NCBI GenBank assembly: GCA_964385635.1
Contig: CAYLPU010000090.1
Span: 1 to 20,945, forward strand
Direction of reading: 5' to 3'
Origin: CAYLPU01 sp964385635
GTDB lineage: Bacteria; Chloroflexota; Anaerolineae; B4-G1
DNA length: 20,945 nt
In this document: positions 6,550 to 14,099 of the stretch, piece by piece
How the letters are laid out: each line of letters opens with the position of its first letter
How positions within the stretch are numbered: position 1 is the stretch's first letter
Translations under genes and position numbers: made by a program
The notes under the pieces: generated by a model
Databases searched by the model: none
What the model was told of the DNA's origin: nothing
Seen by the model: the letters and a program-made list of their open reading frames with translations, nothing else

Positions 6550-7866
6550 CTACAGCCGCTCTTCCGCACCGATGGGCATCATCACCAGCCCGCCGATCAC
6601 CTTGGGGTAGAAATCGGTGGACTTCTGGGGCATCCTCTCGTCGGCAGCGGTGCAGGCCCGCACCTGCTCCATCCGCGTGGGATTCATCACCAGCAGGAAT
6701 TGCGCCTTCTCACCATCCACCGCGTCATATCCCATCTGCGGGTCACGCAAGTACTCAATGTTCTCCTTACGCTCGACCGCCCCTTTGTCAATCCCCAGCA
6801 CCTGCTCAACGAATAACTCATGGAGCACCGAGACGTCGAGCAAGCGCCAGTCAGGGGCGCGGTCTGGGAGCAATCTCTCAAGCACCGCCGGGTCCCGCAG
6901 CGTGAGTACAGCGTAGGTCCCGTCGTAGAAGCCAAAGCGCGGATGGGACGTCTCAGCCTGGGCCAACGCCGCCTCCAGCGCCGCCCGGTCCTCCGCTGGC
7001 GTCACCTCGAAGTACTCCCTCGCTCGCTCCAGCACCTCTGCCCCGCTCATCTGCCCATAGGAATGGATGAGGCGATGGGTGGGTAGAATCACCAGCCCGG
7101 GATCCTCCATACTCACCAGCGTCACCATACGGTAGTTGAAGCCAGCATCGGGTAGAGCATCGGGATGAGCGGCGCGCATCTCGTCCCGATAATTGAGCGC
7201 CGTCTCGTAGCGGTGATGACCGTCAGCAATGATCAGACTCCGCTTGGGGGCCATCTCCTCCACTACCGCCTGTGTCACCTGTGGATCGGTCACGGCCCAA
7301 AACCGCTGCACTACATCATGCTCGAACAATTCGTGCAACTCGAGGCCCGATTGCCCCTCAATAGCCGCCCCCAGCAACTCGTTGATCCGGTCGCCGGGGT
7401 AGAGCATGAAAATGTGACCGAAGTTGACCGCCGTGGCTCGCATCAGGTTGAGCCGGTCCACCTTGGGGCCAGAGTGCGTGCGCTCGTGGGGCAGGACAGT
7501 GCCCTCGTCGAACTCGCTCAACTCCAGCGCAGTGATCAGCCCCTGACGAGTCATCACGCTGCCGTCGGGAAGAGTGAACGTCTGGTGGAGGACGTAGAGA
7601 GCGGGCACCTGTTCCCGCACCAGGACACCCTCCCCCAGCCAGGACTCGTAAGTGTCCCGCGCGCGGGTGTAGACGTTGCTCTCCTCACCATCCCCCGCCT
7701 GTTCCTTCCCCTTAATGATGCGCACGACGTTGTAAGGGTTCAGGTCGTAGTACTTGTCCTGCAATCCATGCCGTACCCGGTCGTAGGGCTGGCTGATGAC
7801 GGTGGAGAGATCGTCAATCTTCTCCGGGTTGTAACGTACACCTCTGAAAGGTCGAATGGTTGCCAT
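6550..7866 (-). CDS. DUF1015 domain-containing protein
   Basis: The 438-aa protein carries the hallmarks of the DUF1015 family along its length: MATIRPFRGVRYNPEKIDDL at the start, HERTHSGPKVDRL around residues 127-139, and ADGHHRYETALNYRDEM around 214-230. The biochemical role of the family is unknown to me. I recall homologues being encoded beside serA/serC in other bacteria, and a serA-like gene lies 7 kb away on the same strand here. No signal peptide or membrane segments are visible. ATG 7866 is supported by AGGAGGTGAAT directly upstream. A longer ORF extends 15 codons upstream but lacks such a site. Regulation looks elaborate. It has a strong promoter (8012-8040), a roughly 140-nt leader with a 9-codon ORF followed by a hairpin (7897-7947), and its own terminator. 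Confidence 0.85.
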   Translation of the reverse strand: MATIRPFRGVRYNPEKIDDLSTVISQPYDRVRHGLQDKYYDLNPYNVVRIIKGKEQAGDGEESNVYTRARDTYESWLGEGVLVREQVPALYVLHQTFTLPDGSVMTRQGLITALELSEFDEGTVLPHERTHSGPKVDRLNLMRATAVNFGHIFMLYPGDRINELLGAAIEGQSGLELHELFEHDVVQRFWAVTDPQVTQAVVEEMAPKRSLIIADGHHRYETALNYRDEMRAAHPDALPDAGFNYRMVTLVSMEDPGLVILPTHRLIHSYGQMSGAEVLERAREYFEVTPAEDRAALEAALAQAETSHPRFGFYDGTYAVLTLRDPAVLERLLPDRAPDWRLLDVSVLHELFVEQVLGIDKGAVERKENIEYLRDPQMGYDAVDGEKAQFLLVMNPTRMEQVRACTAADERMPQKSTDFYPKVIGGLVMMPIGAEERL

Positions 7867-7896
7867 ATTCACCTCCTGGACGAAACGGCATGTTGG

Positions 7897-7919
7897 AGGA
7901 CAAGAGGGCATCTTGTCCT
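7897..7919 (-). promoter_or_regulatory. Leader hairpin abutting the upstream-ORF stop
   Basis: AGGACAAGA and TCTTGTCCT form a perfect 9-bp stem with a 5-nt loop. On the minus-strand RNA the stem begins on the second base of the TAG that ends the 9-codon leader ORF. It lies 30 nt before the DUF1015 start. There is no T-run, so control of translation or RNA stability is more likely than transcription attenuation. Confidence 0.6.
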
Positions 7920-7947
7920 ATATGAGTTCCAGAAAAACATCTCCCAT
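7918..7947 (-). CDS. Putative 9-aa leader peptide (MGDVFLELI)
   Basis: In the DUF1015 5' UTR an ATG at 7947 is preceded by GAGGAGGT with 7-nt spacing, which is as good a ribosome site as any in the window. It opens nine codons ending in TAG (7920-7918), and a perfect hairpin starts inside that stop codon. The arrangement is that of a regulatory upstream ORF. The peptide is not strongly enriched for one amino acid, so the signal is unclear. It is too short to judge by coding statistics. Confidence 0.5.
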   Translation of the reverse strand: MGDVFLELI

Positions 7948-8010
7948 AGTGACCACCTCCTCGTCAGGCCAAGATCACCCGTCTTCTCACCACTCGTTGT
8001 ACTGCAACTG

Positions 8011-8041
8011 CATTATAACCGCAGGCAAACACGGCGTCAAG
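8011..8041. repeat. 31-bp direct repeat, left copy
   Basis: It is identical at 30 of 31 positions to 8991-9021 (mismatch at 8033/9013). The two copies bracket the toxin-antitoxin-like pair and are 980 bp apart. Each contains a complete minus-strand promoter, so the repeat is a duplicated promoter. Confidence 0.85.
8012..8040 (-). promoter_or_regulatory. Sigma70 promoter of the DUF1015 gene
   Basis: On the minus strand TTGACG (8040-8035) and TATAAT (8017-8012) are separated by 17 nt. Transcription should start near 8005, leaving a leader of about 140 nt before the DUF1015 ATG. Confidence 0.8.
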
Positions 8042-8074
8042 GGAATTGACTCAGGACGGCCATTTGTGGGTCGG

Positions 8075-8437
8075 TCAGAGGGTGAGATACTCGATCCGAT
8101 CCCGGTACTCCTCGAAGCGTCCTGCTTCCCAGATGAGCACCAAGTCCTCGATGACTTGTCCAAGGGAATACCGGCGGCGAAGCAGAAAGATCCCAGGCAC
8201 GTGGCCCCCAGCCTCAAGATGCTCCCGTAGATGCCGAGGCATGGTGCGCCGGTTACGGGAGACCAGAGCATAATCCTCTCGCTCGATCCAACGTAGCAGC
8301 TCTTGATCAAGCGTACCGAATGCCGGAGCCCCGTCATCTCCCACAGCGAGTACCTTCATCTCTGGTTTGCGTTGCAGCAACTGGTCGCGGATGGCGTGGG
8401 GTGTATTCTCGTCCAATAGATAGCGAATCTGGCTCAA
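8075..8437 (-). CDS. DUF5615 PIN-like protein, putative toxin
   Basis: The 120-aa protein begins MSQIRYLLDENTPHAI. L-L-D9-E10-N is the signature start of DUF5615/PIN-like proteins, followed by VLAVGDDGAP around 29-38 and YALVSRNRRTMPRH around 56-69. PIN-fold toxins are metal-dependent RNases that use acidic residues. In the strand that usually reads LVT.D the last acidic position appears as Asn62 (SRNR), so activity is uncertain. The TTG start at 8437 overlaps the upstream gene's TGA by 4 bp (TTGA), implying translational coupling. The partner is a Phd-DUF433 fusion, a usual companion of DUF5615, so a type II toxin-antitoxin role is likely. Confidence 0.8.
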   Translation of the reverse strand: MSQIRYLLDENTPHAIRDQLLQRKPEMKVLAVGDDGAPAFGTLDQELLRWIEREDYALVSRNRRTMPRHLREHLEAGGHVPGIFLLRRRYSLGQVIEDLVLIWEAGRFEEYRDRIEYLTL

Positions 8438-8952
8438 GAGGTGATCGTCTCCTCTTGGAGCGCCGCTCGACGTGTTTTGAGTTCGCGCAGTCGCCTGATG
8501 GCTGGCGAGGGGTTACGCTGCTGTTCCAGCCAGGCCTGCTCAGTATATGCCCGCCCTGCTTCCAGATAGGCATCCATATCAGCACGGTTGCGGAAGTAGT
8601 ACAGGAGGGTAGCGTACACCTGTTCGAGGGTCAAGTTGCGATAGCGGGCCGCGATCTCCTCCGGGCTGGCCCCCTCCAGGTGGTCCTCCAGTACCGTCTC
8701 AACGCCAATCCGGGTCCCCTTGATACGGATGTCATCCGAACTCAGGAAGTCGAAGTAACTCTCCAACACTACCGGCCCCTCGCCTACTTCGACCTGGCGC
8801 AGTTGCTGTACGTTCTCTTCGGTCAATGGCCGTAGCACCGCCACAGGCTCATTCCGCACGGTGATCACATATTCGGCCATCTCCTCACGCACAGCGCGCA
8901 CTACACGAGATGCCTGGTTTTTCAGTTCACGTACACCGATGGTAGTGGGCAT
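8434..8952 (-). CDS. Phd/YefM-type plus DUF433 fusion, putative antitoxin
   Basis: The 172-aa protein begins MPTTIGVRELKNQASRVVRA and continues to about residue 45 like a Phd/YefM antitoxin (I.VRELK..AS..V..V, then EYVITVRNEPVAVLRPL). Residues about 70-130 (SDDIRIKGTRIGVETVLEDH, then SPEEIAARYRNLTLEQVYATL) are a DUF433 domain, which is usually a separate small antitoxin-like protein. Both parts are DNA- or toxin-binding modules, and the fusion is neat and in frame. The C-terminal tail (130-172) is a charged helix. ATG 8952 has GGAGG upstream. An ORF extension to 9012 runs through the promoter and is not real. It is followed with a 4-bp overlap by the DUF5615 gene. A palindrome over the start site suggests autoregulation. 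Confidence 0.8.
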   Translation of the reverse strand: MPTTIGVRELKNQASRVVRAVREEMAEYVITVRNEPVAVLRPLTEENVQQLRQVEVGEGPVVLESYFDFLSSDDIRIKGTRIGVETVLEDHLEGASPEEIAARYRNLTLEQVYATLLYYFRNRADMDAYLEAGRAYTEQAWLEQQRNPSPAIRRLRELKTRRAALQEETITS

Positions 8953-8975
8953 GATTCGCCTCCACGTTACTCGCG

Positions 8976-8988
8976 GCCACATTGTGGC
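8976..8988. promoter_or_regulatory. Palindromic putative operator of the TA-like pair
   Basis: GCCACA-T-TGTGGC is a perfect 13-bp palindrome placed over the expected transcription start, 3 bp from the -10 box. It is absent from the otherwise near-identical promoter copy at 8011-8041. An autorepression site for the Phd-like antitoxin is the simplest reading. Confidence 0.55.
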
Positions 8989-8990
8989 TA

Positions 8991-9021
8991 CATTATAACC
9001 GCAGGCAAACACAGCGTCAAG
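8991..9021. repeat. 31-bp direct repeat, right copy
   Basis: It matches 8011-8041 at 30 of 31 positions. Sequence on both sides differs between the copies, so the duplication is confined to the promoter itself. Confidence 0.85.
8992..9020 (-). promoter_or_regulatory. Sigma70 promoter of the TA-like operon
   Basis: TTGACG (9020-9015) and TATAAT (8997-8992), spacing 17, on the minus strand. It is 43 bp beyond the Tex stop codon, so the pair has its own transcript. Confidence 0.8.
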
Positions 9022-9063
9022 ACGGAAACTACCTGCCTCCCACCGCTTGGTCTCGTTCCTCCC

Positions 9064-11214
9064 CTACAGTCTCATGCTCAGCCCGATGCGCCCGCGTTCC
9101 ACATCCACGTTGATCACCCTCACGTCCACCACATCGCCCACGGAGATCACATCCAGCGGGTCGCGCACGTAGTGATCGGCCATCTCCGAGACGTGCACCA
9201 ACCCATCCTGCTTGACGCCAATATCCACGAAGGCCCCGAAGTCCACCACGTTGCGCACAGTGCCCTTGAGCACCATACCATCCTGCAGGTCCTCGATCTT
9301 CAACACGTCCCTCCGCAGGATGGGCGGGGGCAACTCGTCGCGGGGGTCGCGCCCGGGACGGCTGAGCGCCTCCAGAATGTCGGCCAGCGTAGGCTCCCCC
9401 ACGTCCAGCAGTTCGGCCAGGGTAGATAAGTCGTGCTCGGCCCGCAGACGGCGCACCCGCTCCGCCAGGTCTGGCTTTTCGCCGCGCACTTCCATCAGAA
9501 TGAACAGCCGCTCCACCACCGGGTAGGACTCAGGGTGGATGGAAGTACTGTCCAGGGGATCGTCGCCGTCCGGGATGCGCAGGAAGCCAGCCGCCTGCCG
9601 GAAAGCCTTCTCCCCCAACCCCTTGACCTTCAGGAACCTCCGCCGGGTGCGGAAGGGGCCGTGCTCGTCCCGGTAGGCAACGATGTTCTCCGCAACCCTC
9701 CGGTTGATGCCGGCCACGTAGCGTAGCAGAGCCGGGGAAGCGGTGTTCACATCCACCCCCACGTAGTTGACCACCGACTCCACCACCGCGTCCAGGGCCT
9801 GGGCCAGATGGTTTTGATTTACATCGTGCTGATAGAGACCCACGCCGATGGAGCGGGGCTCAATCTTCACCAGTTCGGCCAGGGGATCTTGCAGGCGGCG
9901 GGCGATGGATGCTGCACCGCGCATGGAGACATCCAGGTGAGGCAGTTCCTGGCGGGCCAGTTCGCTGGCCGAGTACACCGACGCGCCAGCCTCGCTGACG
10001 ATGACGTAGGCGCAGCGGCCCAGTTCATCGATCACCTCGGCAGCCAGGACTTCCGTCTCCCGCGAGGCCGTCCCGTTGCCGATGGCCATCACTTCGGCGC
10101 TGTGCTTCTCGATGAGATGCCTGAGGATAGCCTTGGCCTCCTCCCAGTCTCGCTGCGGCTCGTGGGGGTAGATGGTCACCGTGTCCAGCATCTTACCCGT
10201 GGGGCCCACCACGGCCACCTTGCAGCCGGTGCGGTAGCCAGGGTCAATACCCACGACAGTGCGCCCGCGCAGAGGCGGCCGCAGGAGCAGATGGCGCAGA
10301 TTGGTCGCGAAAACCCGGATGGCGTGCTCGCCGGCCGTCTCGTTGTGGGTGCGGCGCAGGCCCCGCTCGATGGACGGGGCCAGCAGGCGATGATACCCGT
10401 CGGCCACGGCCATGCGCACCTCTTCGGCGAAAATGGAAGCAGGGTTGGTGACGAAACGTCTCTGCAGGGCAGCGATGTACTTCTCGTCGGGGGCCTGGAT
10501 GCTCACCCGCAAGACCCCCTCCTGCTCGCCCCGGTTGAGGGCCAGGACACGGTGCGGGGGGATAGCGCCCAGGCGTTCAGCGTATTCATAGTAGAGCCGG
10601 TACTTGCCCTGGGGGTCGGCGGCAGGATCGGCCAGCGTAGATGCGATCAACCCCTGCTCGTGGGTCTGCTGGCGCACCCGACGGCGCACCTCGGCATCCT
10701 CGGCCACCCGCTCAGCGACGATGTCCCGCGCCCCGGCACAGGCATCCGCCACGGTGGGCACCTGGTCGGAGAGGAAAGGCATAGCGTGCTGCTCCAGCGT
10801 GCCGGTGGTCACCTCCTGGGCCAGAACCACCTCGGCCAGAGGCTCCAGGCCCCGCTCGCGGGCCAGGGTTGCTCGTGTGCGACGTTTGGGACGGTAGGGC
10901 AAGTAGAGATCTTCCACTTGCTGAAGGGTGGTGGCGGTGCGGATGGCCGCTTCCAGTTCCGGAGTAAGTTTATCCTGCCCGGCGATGCTCCGGAGCACCG
11001 TGTCCTTGCGGGCCTCCAGGTTGCGCAGATAGGCCAGCCGCTCCTGGATGTGCCGTATCTGCGTCTCGTCCAGCGAACCGGTGACCTCCTTGCGGTAGCG
11101 GGCGATGAAAGGCACGGTGTTGCCGTCATCCAACAAGGCCGCCGTGCGAGCCACCTGCTCCAGGGTGAGGCTCATTTCCCGGGTGATGAGGGTAATCAGC
11201 GGATTCTCGGTCAT
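9064..11214 (-). CDS. tex: Tex family RNA-binding transcription accessory protein
   Basis: At 716 aa this is a full-length Tex-like protein with the family's domain order. An N-terminal helical region has TVPFIARYRKEVTGSLDE (33-50) and VEDLYLPYRPKRRTRA. A YqgF/RNase-H-like domain starts at VVGIDPGYRTGCKVAVVG (about 320-337). A helix-hairpin-helix pair follows (VNTASPALLRYVAGI and FLKVKGLGEKAFRQAAGFL, about 480-560). A C-terminal S1 domain (GTVRNVVDFGAFVDIGVKQD) runs to the end. Tex binds nucleic acid and affects transcription and RNA turnover. ATG 11214 is preceded by AAGGAGAG. The ORF opens 54 codons earlier, but that extension has no ribosome site and is not conserved-looking. It is a single gene with its own possible promoter upstream, and no terminator hairpin is visible before the TA-like promoter. 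Confidence 0.95.
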   Translation of the reverse strand: MTENPLITLITREMSLTLEQVARTAALLDDGNTVPFIARYRKEVTGSLDETQIRHIQERLAYLRNLEARKDTVLRSIAGQDKLTPELEAAIRTATTLQQVEDLYLPYRPKRRTRATLARERGLEPLAEVVLAQEVTTGTLEQHAMPFLSDQVPTVADACAGARDIVAERVAEDAEVRRRVRQQTHEQGLIASTLADPAADPQGKYRLYYEYAERLGAIPPHRVLALNRGEQEGVLRVSIQAPDEKYIAALQRRFVTNPASIFAEEVRMAVADGYHRLLAPSIERGLRRTHNETAGEHAIRVFATNLRHLLLRPPLRGRTVVGIDPGYRTGCKVAVVGPTGKMLDTVTIYPHEPQRDWEEAKAILRHLIEKHSAEVMAIGNGTASRETEVLAAEVIDELGRCAYVIVSEAGASVYSASELARQELPHLDVSMRGAASIARRLQDPLAELVKIEPRSIGVGLYQHDVNQNHLAQALDAVVESVVNYVGVDVNTASPALLRYVAGINRRVAENIVAYRDEHGPFRTRRRFLKVKGLGEKAFRQAAGFLRIPDGDDPLDSTSIHPESYPVVERLFILMEVRGEKPDLAERVRRLRAEHDLSTLAELLDVGEPTLADILEALSRPGRDPRDELPPPILRRDVLKIEDLQDGMVLKGTVRNVVDFGAFVDIGVKQDGLVHVSEMADHYVRDPLDVISVGDVVDVRVINVDVERGRIGLSMRL

Positions 11215-11281
11215 ACTCTCCTTAACGTTGCCCTCAATCTGATCTTGCCTCTTATCCCACCAAACCAGAACTAGGGAAAAG

Positions 11282-11310
11282 ATTAGCGTTTGCAGCATGA
11301 TTTCTGGCAA
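11282..11310 (-). promoter_or_regulatory. Possible promoter of tex
   Basis: On the minus strand TTGCCA (11310-11305) is followed after 17 nt by GCTAAT (11287-11282), about 68 nt before the start codon. The match is moderate and no better candidate was found in the 235-bp intergenic region. Confidence 0.35.
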
Positions 11311-11414
11311 GCCGACGAGATGATACCAGAGGGGAAGTTTAGAGTAGCGGTGAATGCAGCGTCGGCTGCAATGCATGTCTGCATGTTAGGCGCAGTGGGC
11401 CGTAGTTCGTTAAC

Positions 11415-11453
11415 TTGAGCACGCGGCCGGCCGAAGCCTGCTCCAGTGCTCAA
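11415..11453 (-). other. Hairpin overlapping the stop of the LVIVD gene
   Basis: TTGAGCAC (11415-11422) pairs with GTGCTCAA (11446-11453), overlapping the TGA at 11450. The spacer is itself G/C-rich. No T-run follows, so it is at best a weak terminator. The remainder of the gap to tex (11215-11414) holds only short imperfect palindromes. Confidence 0.4.
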
Positions 11454-12517
11454 AGCTGTGGGTAATTACGCAGCAGAAGCGGCAGGAAGAATTCCGCCTG
11501 CACTTCCTCCTGCACCACCTCGAAGCGCAGGATGACCAGGCCTTCATCCCCATCGGCGACATAGATATAGTCGCCATCCACCGCCACATCATACGCATAC
11601 CCGTCCGTGTCGTAGAAACCAACTTCTGTCGGGTTGTACCGGTCGGCGACTTCGATAACGCGCAGGCCGCTGCTCCCATCGGCGACGTAGGCGTAGTTGC
11701 CCGCCACCGCGACACCCCGAGCATAGCCGGGCGTGTTGTATTGGCCGATCTGCCGTGCATAGCGGTTGATGATGTATAAGCCACCGTTCCCGGCCGCGAC
11801 GTAGGCGTAACTCCCCTGGCCATCCACGCCTCGGCCGTCGATGCCATAGGGCAGGCCAAAACGGCGGGGGACACTCGGGTCGGTCGGGTCGGAAACGTTG
11901 TAGATGTAGACACCGCTGTCGGCGGCGACAAAGCAGTGATCCCCTTCCACCGCCACGCCGTCAACATCGGACGCGATGCGATCATCGGCGGCTTCAAATG
12001 GGTTTGCAGGGTTGGAGATGTCGACAATGGTAAGCCAGCCAACGTTAGCGACTGGATCCCCGGTCACGTAGGCATAGTTCCCGTCCACCGCCACATCCAG
12101 GGCATGATACCCCATAACGCCGCAGGAGCCCATCGTGCCTGGGTGCTCCGGGTCGGAGACATCCACGACGAACAGCTTCCCAGACCACTCGGCGCCGATG
12201 TAGGCATACTCTCCCTGGACGGCTACACTGTTGGCAACCCGCCCTACGTCGTGGGATGTGACCTCGCTCGGGTGGGCCGGGTCGGAGATGTCGTAGATAT
12301 AGAGATCATCGTGTGAAATCGTGTACGCATAGCCCTCTTGCAGGGCGACCTTGATCACATCGCTGCCGATCTGACTCACCAGCTCGACATTCTCCGCCTG
12401 CTGCTGGGCGGCCACTGGGTTCGCCACTCGTCCGGGTTGAGCCAGTACACTTGATGCACTCGACATCAGCGCCAGACTCACGAAGAGAATGGAAACACCA
12501 AACGGTCTGGTTTTCAT
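11450..12517 (-). CDS. Exported LVIVD-repeat beta-propeller protein
   Basis: The 355-aa precursor has a signal peptide (MKTRPFGVSILFVSLALMSS, likely cut after VLA at about 26). About seven repeats of roughly 40 residues follow, each with a V.G.YAY(V/I).....L.(V/I)(V/I)D(V/I)SDP..P pattern, for example GYAYTISHDDLYIYDISDP and GNYAYVADGSSGLRVIEVAD. This is the LVIVD repeat, which forms a beta-propeller found in surface proteins of unknown binding role. The mature protein ends in FFLPLLLRNYPQL. This hydrophobic tail resembles a motif in the next gene and may serve in anchoring or sorting. ATG 12517 is preceded by AAGGAG. The ORF extends further but without a site. Probable location is outside the membrane. 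Confidence 0.85.
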   Translation of the reverse strand: MKTRPFGVSILFVSLALMSSASSVLAQPGRVANPVAAQQQAENVELVSQIGSDVIKVALQEGYAYTISHDDLYIYDISDPAHPSEVTSHDVGRVANSVAVQGEYAYIGAEWSGKLFVVDVSDPEHPGTMGSCGVMGYHALDVAVDGNYAYVTGDPVANVGWLTIVDISNPANPFEAADDRIASDVDGVAVEGDHCFVAADSGVYIYNVSDPTDPSVPRRFGLPYGIDGRGVDGQGSYAYVAAGNGGLYIINRYARQIGQYNTPGYARGVAVAGNYAYVADGSSGLRVIEVADRYNPTEVGFYDTDGYAYDVAVDGDYIYVADGDEGLVILRFEVVQEEVQAEFFLPLLLRNYPQL

Positions 12518-12641
12518 TCTGGTACTCCTTACCAGCCTGTTGGCTAGGCTTTGACTAGGTGGGACTTGCGTCTTTGACGCTCCCCCACTGGGCAACATTA
12601 GCAAGTTTCAGAAGTTTCCGCCTCCTCCCGATGCTTCGGAT

Positions 12642-14087
12642 TTATCTTGGCACGAGCAACCCATCGGTTTGCCTGGCCGGGCCGTGTGAGAATTTGCTGC
12701 TATCAGCCGGCGCGACAACGAACGGTCTGGATAGAGTTTGCACTGCTGTAGTCACGCCTAGTTCATTGAAATGGAAGTTATCAAACCGGGCGGCCACCGG
12801 GACGGTAGTGCTAGATTCAGCGTACAATCCGACCTGTAGATTTCCGATGTAACTACTGTCGTTCACCGTGGTCATGAGGTGATCGTTGACATAGAGTTTG
12901 ATCTGACTCCCGATGCGTTCTACCCTGAGGTGGTTGGTGGCGGTGCCGGGATTGATATACGAGGAGGAAGTTGCCGCGACGATGGTGGTCCAGCCTGAAG
13001 CCGTGCGTTTCCACAGGCCGTACTTCTGGGTCCCTGGATATACGGTGAAGCTGTAGAAGCGATCCCAATCAATGTGCCCAAAGTTCAGCCCGTAGCAGCC
13101 CAGATTGCTGTCAGGAAACCGCATATCTGCTTCAATGACGTAATTGGGCAGGCCACCCTCCAGTGGCGCGGTCACAGCGCCCCACCAACCGGCTTCTCGC
13201 AGCAGGATCTCGTATTCCCCGCTCTGGTAGCTCCAGCGGGTTTCGGTCGTATCACCGGTATACCAGCGGCCGGTGACGCTGAAATCCTCCTGATACAGCG
13301 GGTTGACCAGGGTGGCGTTGGTCACATTGAAGTTATCAAAGCGCATGTCCACAGAGGCGGTATCGTAGCTATAAGCGCGCACGCCCGCGTCGCGCCCTGA
13401 CCCGGTGAGGCTGCTATCGCTAAAAGTGCCCACCAGCACGCTGTTAATGTAGATGTGAATGGAGGTACCGATCCGGTCAACCCGGAGGTGGTTCGATTCC
13501 GTGCCCGGATTGATCGCCGCCACATAAGTCCCCTCGTCAATCAGGGTTGTCCAGGTACCATCCAGAGAGCGTTTCTCCAACAAGTAATCCTGGGTCGCGG
13601 GGAAGACAATGATCTGGTGGAGCTCCGACGCGCTTCCGCTGACGCCAAGTCCGAACATCAAGCCATAGGAACCTATAGTGCTAGATGCCTGCCGTGCGTC
13701 CACCTCAACACGGTAATCGCTCGGCATTATCAAGTCGGGTGTCACTCCCCACGCACTATCTGTCGTTTTAAGCAGAATCCGGTACTCGCCGTTGAGGTAG
13801 CCCCAGGCCCGGCTGCTATCGTCCCCGCTGGACCAGCCACTGTTGGGGTTGCTGAAGTCGTCAAAGTAGTAGAAGTATCTGGACGTAAGGGGCAGGTAAA
13901 TGGTAAACGGCGGCGTGGCATCCAACACGGCCGCAGGGCTCAGGGAGGCAGTGGTTTGAGGAGCCGGCGTCATCAAGTCAGTTGCTGCGCCGTGTACCGC
14001 CACGCCTGATGCCGCCACGGCCCACGTTAACGCCAGGGCTAAGCCAACGAGCAAGAAAATGATGCAGAATCGCAGTTTGACGGTCAT
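12642..14087 (-). CDS. Exported protein with two concanavalin-like (LamG/DUF1080-type) domains
   Basis: The 481-aa precursor starts with a clear signal peptide (MTVKLRFCIIFLLVGLALAL, then AVAASGVAVHGA, cut near residue 34). A Thr/Pro/Ala-rich linker ends in FTIYLPLTSRYFYY. Two homologous domains of about 185 residues follow. Domain 1 has YFDDFSNPNSGWSSGDDSS, WGYLNGEYRILL, NHLRVDRIGTSIHIYINSVL and DMRFDNFNV. Domain 2 has YQEDFSVTGRWYTGD, WSYQSGEYEILL, NHLRVERIGSQIKLYVNDHL and ARFDNFHFN. Such jelly-roll modules bind carbohydrate or act as surface adhesion units. No catalytic residues are evident. ATG 14087 is preceded by AAGGAGGTC with good spacing. A 222-bp ORF extension upstream crosses structured non-coding DNA and is not used. 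The neighbour downstream is another exported protein. Confidence 0.8.
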   Translation of the reverse strand: MTVKLRFCIIFLLVGLALALTWAVAASGVAVHGAATDLMTPAPQTTASLSPAAVLDATPPFTIYLPLTSRYFYYFDDFSNPNSGWSSGDDSSRAWGYLNGEYRILLKTTDSAWGVTPDLIMPSDYRVEVDARQASSTIGSYGLMFGLGVSGSASELHQIIVFPATQDYLLEKRSLDGTWTTLIDEGTYVAAINPGTESNHLRVDRIGTSIHIYINSVLVGTFSDSSLTGSGRDAGVRAYSYDTASVDMRFDNFNVTNATLVNPLYQEDFSVTGRWYTGDTTETRWSYQSGEYEILLREAGWWGAVTAPLEGGLPNYVIEADMRFPDSNLGCYGLNFGHIDWDRFYSFTVYPGTQKYGLWKRTASGWTTIVAATSSSYINPGTATNHLRVERIGSQIKLYVNDHLMTTVNDSSYIGNLQVGLYAESSTTVPVAARFDNFHFNELGVTTAVQTLSRPFVVAPADSSKFSHGPARQTDGLLVPR

Positions 14088-14099
14088 AGTATGACCTCC

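Noticed and set aside
9808..11274. 488-aa plus-strand ORF opposite tex
   Set aside because: It is rich in His, Gly and Gln in shadow-like fashion, while the opposite strand encodes a complete Tex with all domains.
11281..11391. Integron attC-like site (GTTAGGC at 11385 with CGTCGGCT and AGCCGACG inverted boxes)
   Set aside because: The matching RYYYAAC box is absent and the spacing between inner and outer boxes is not that of attC; no integrase or cassette array is present.
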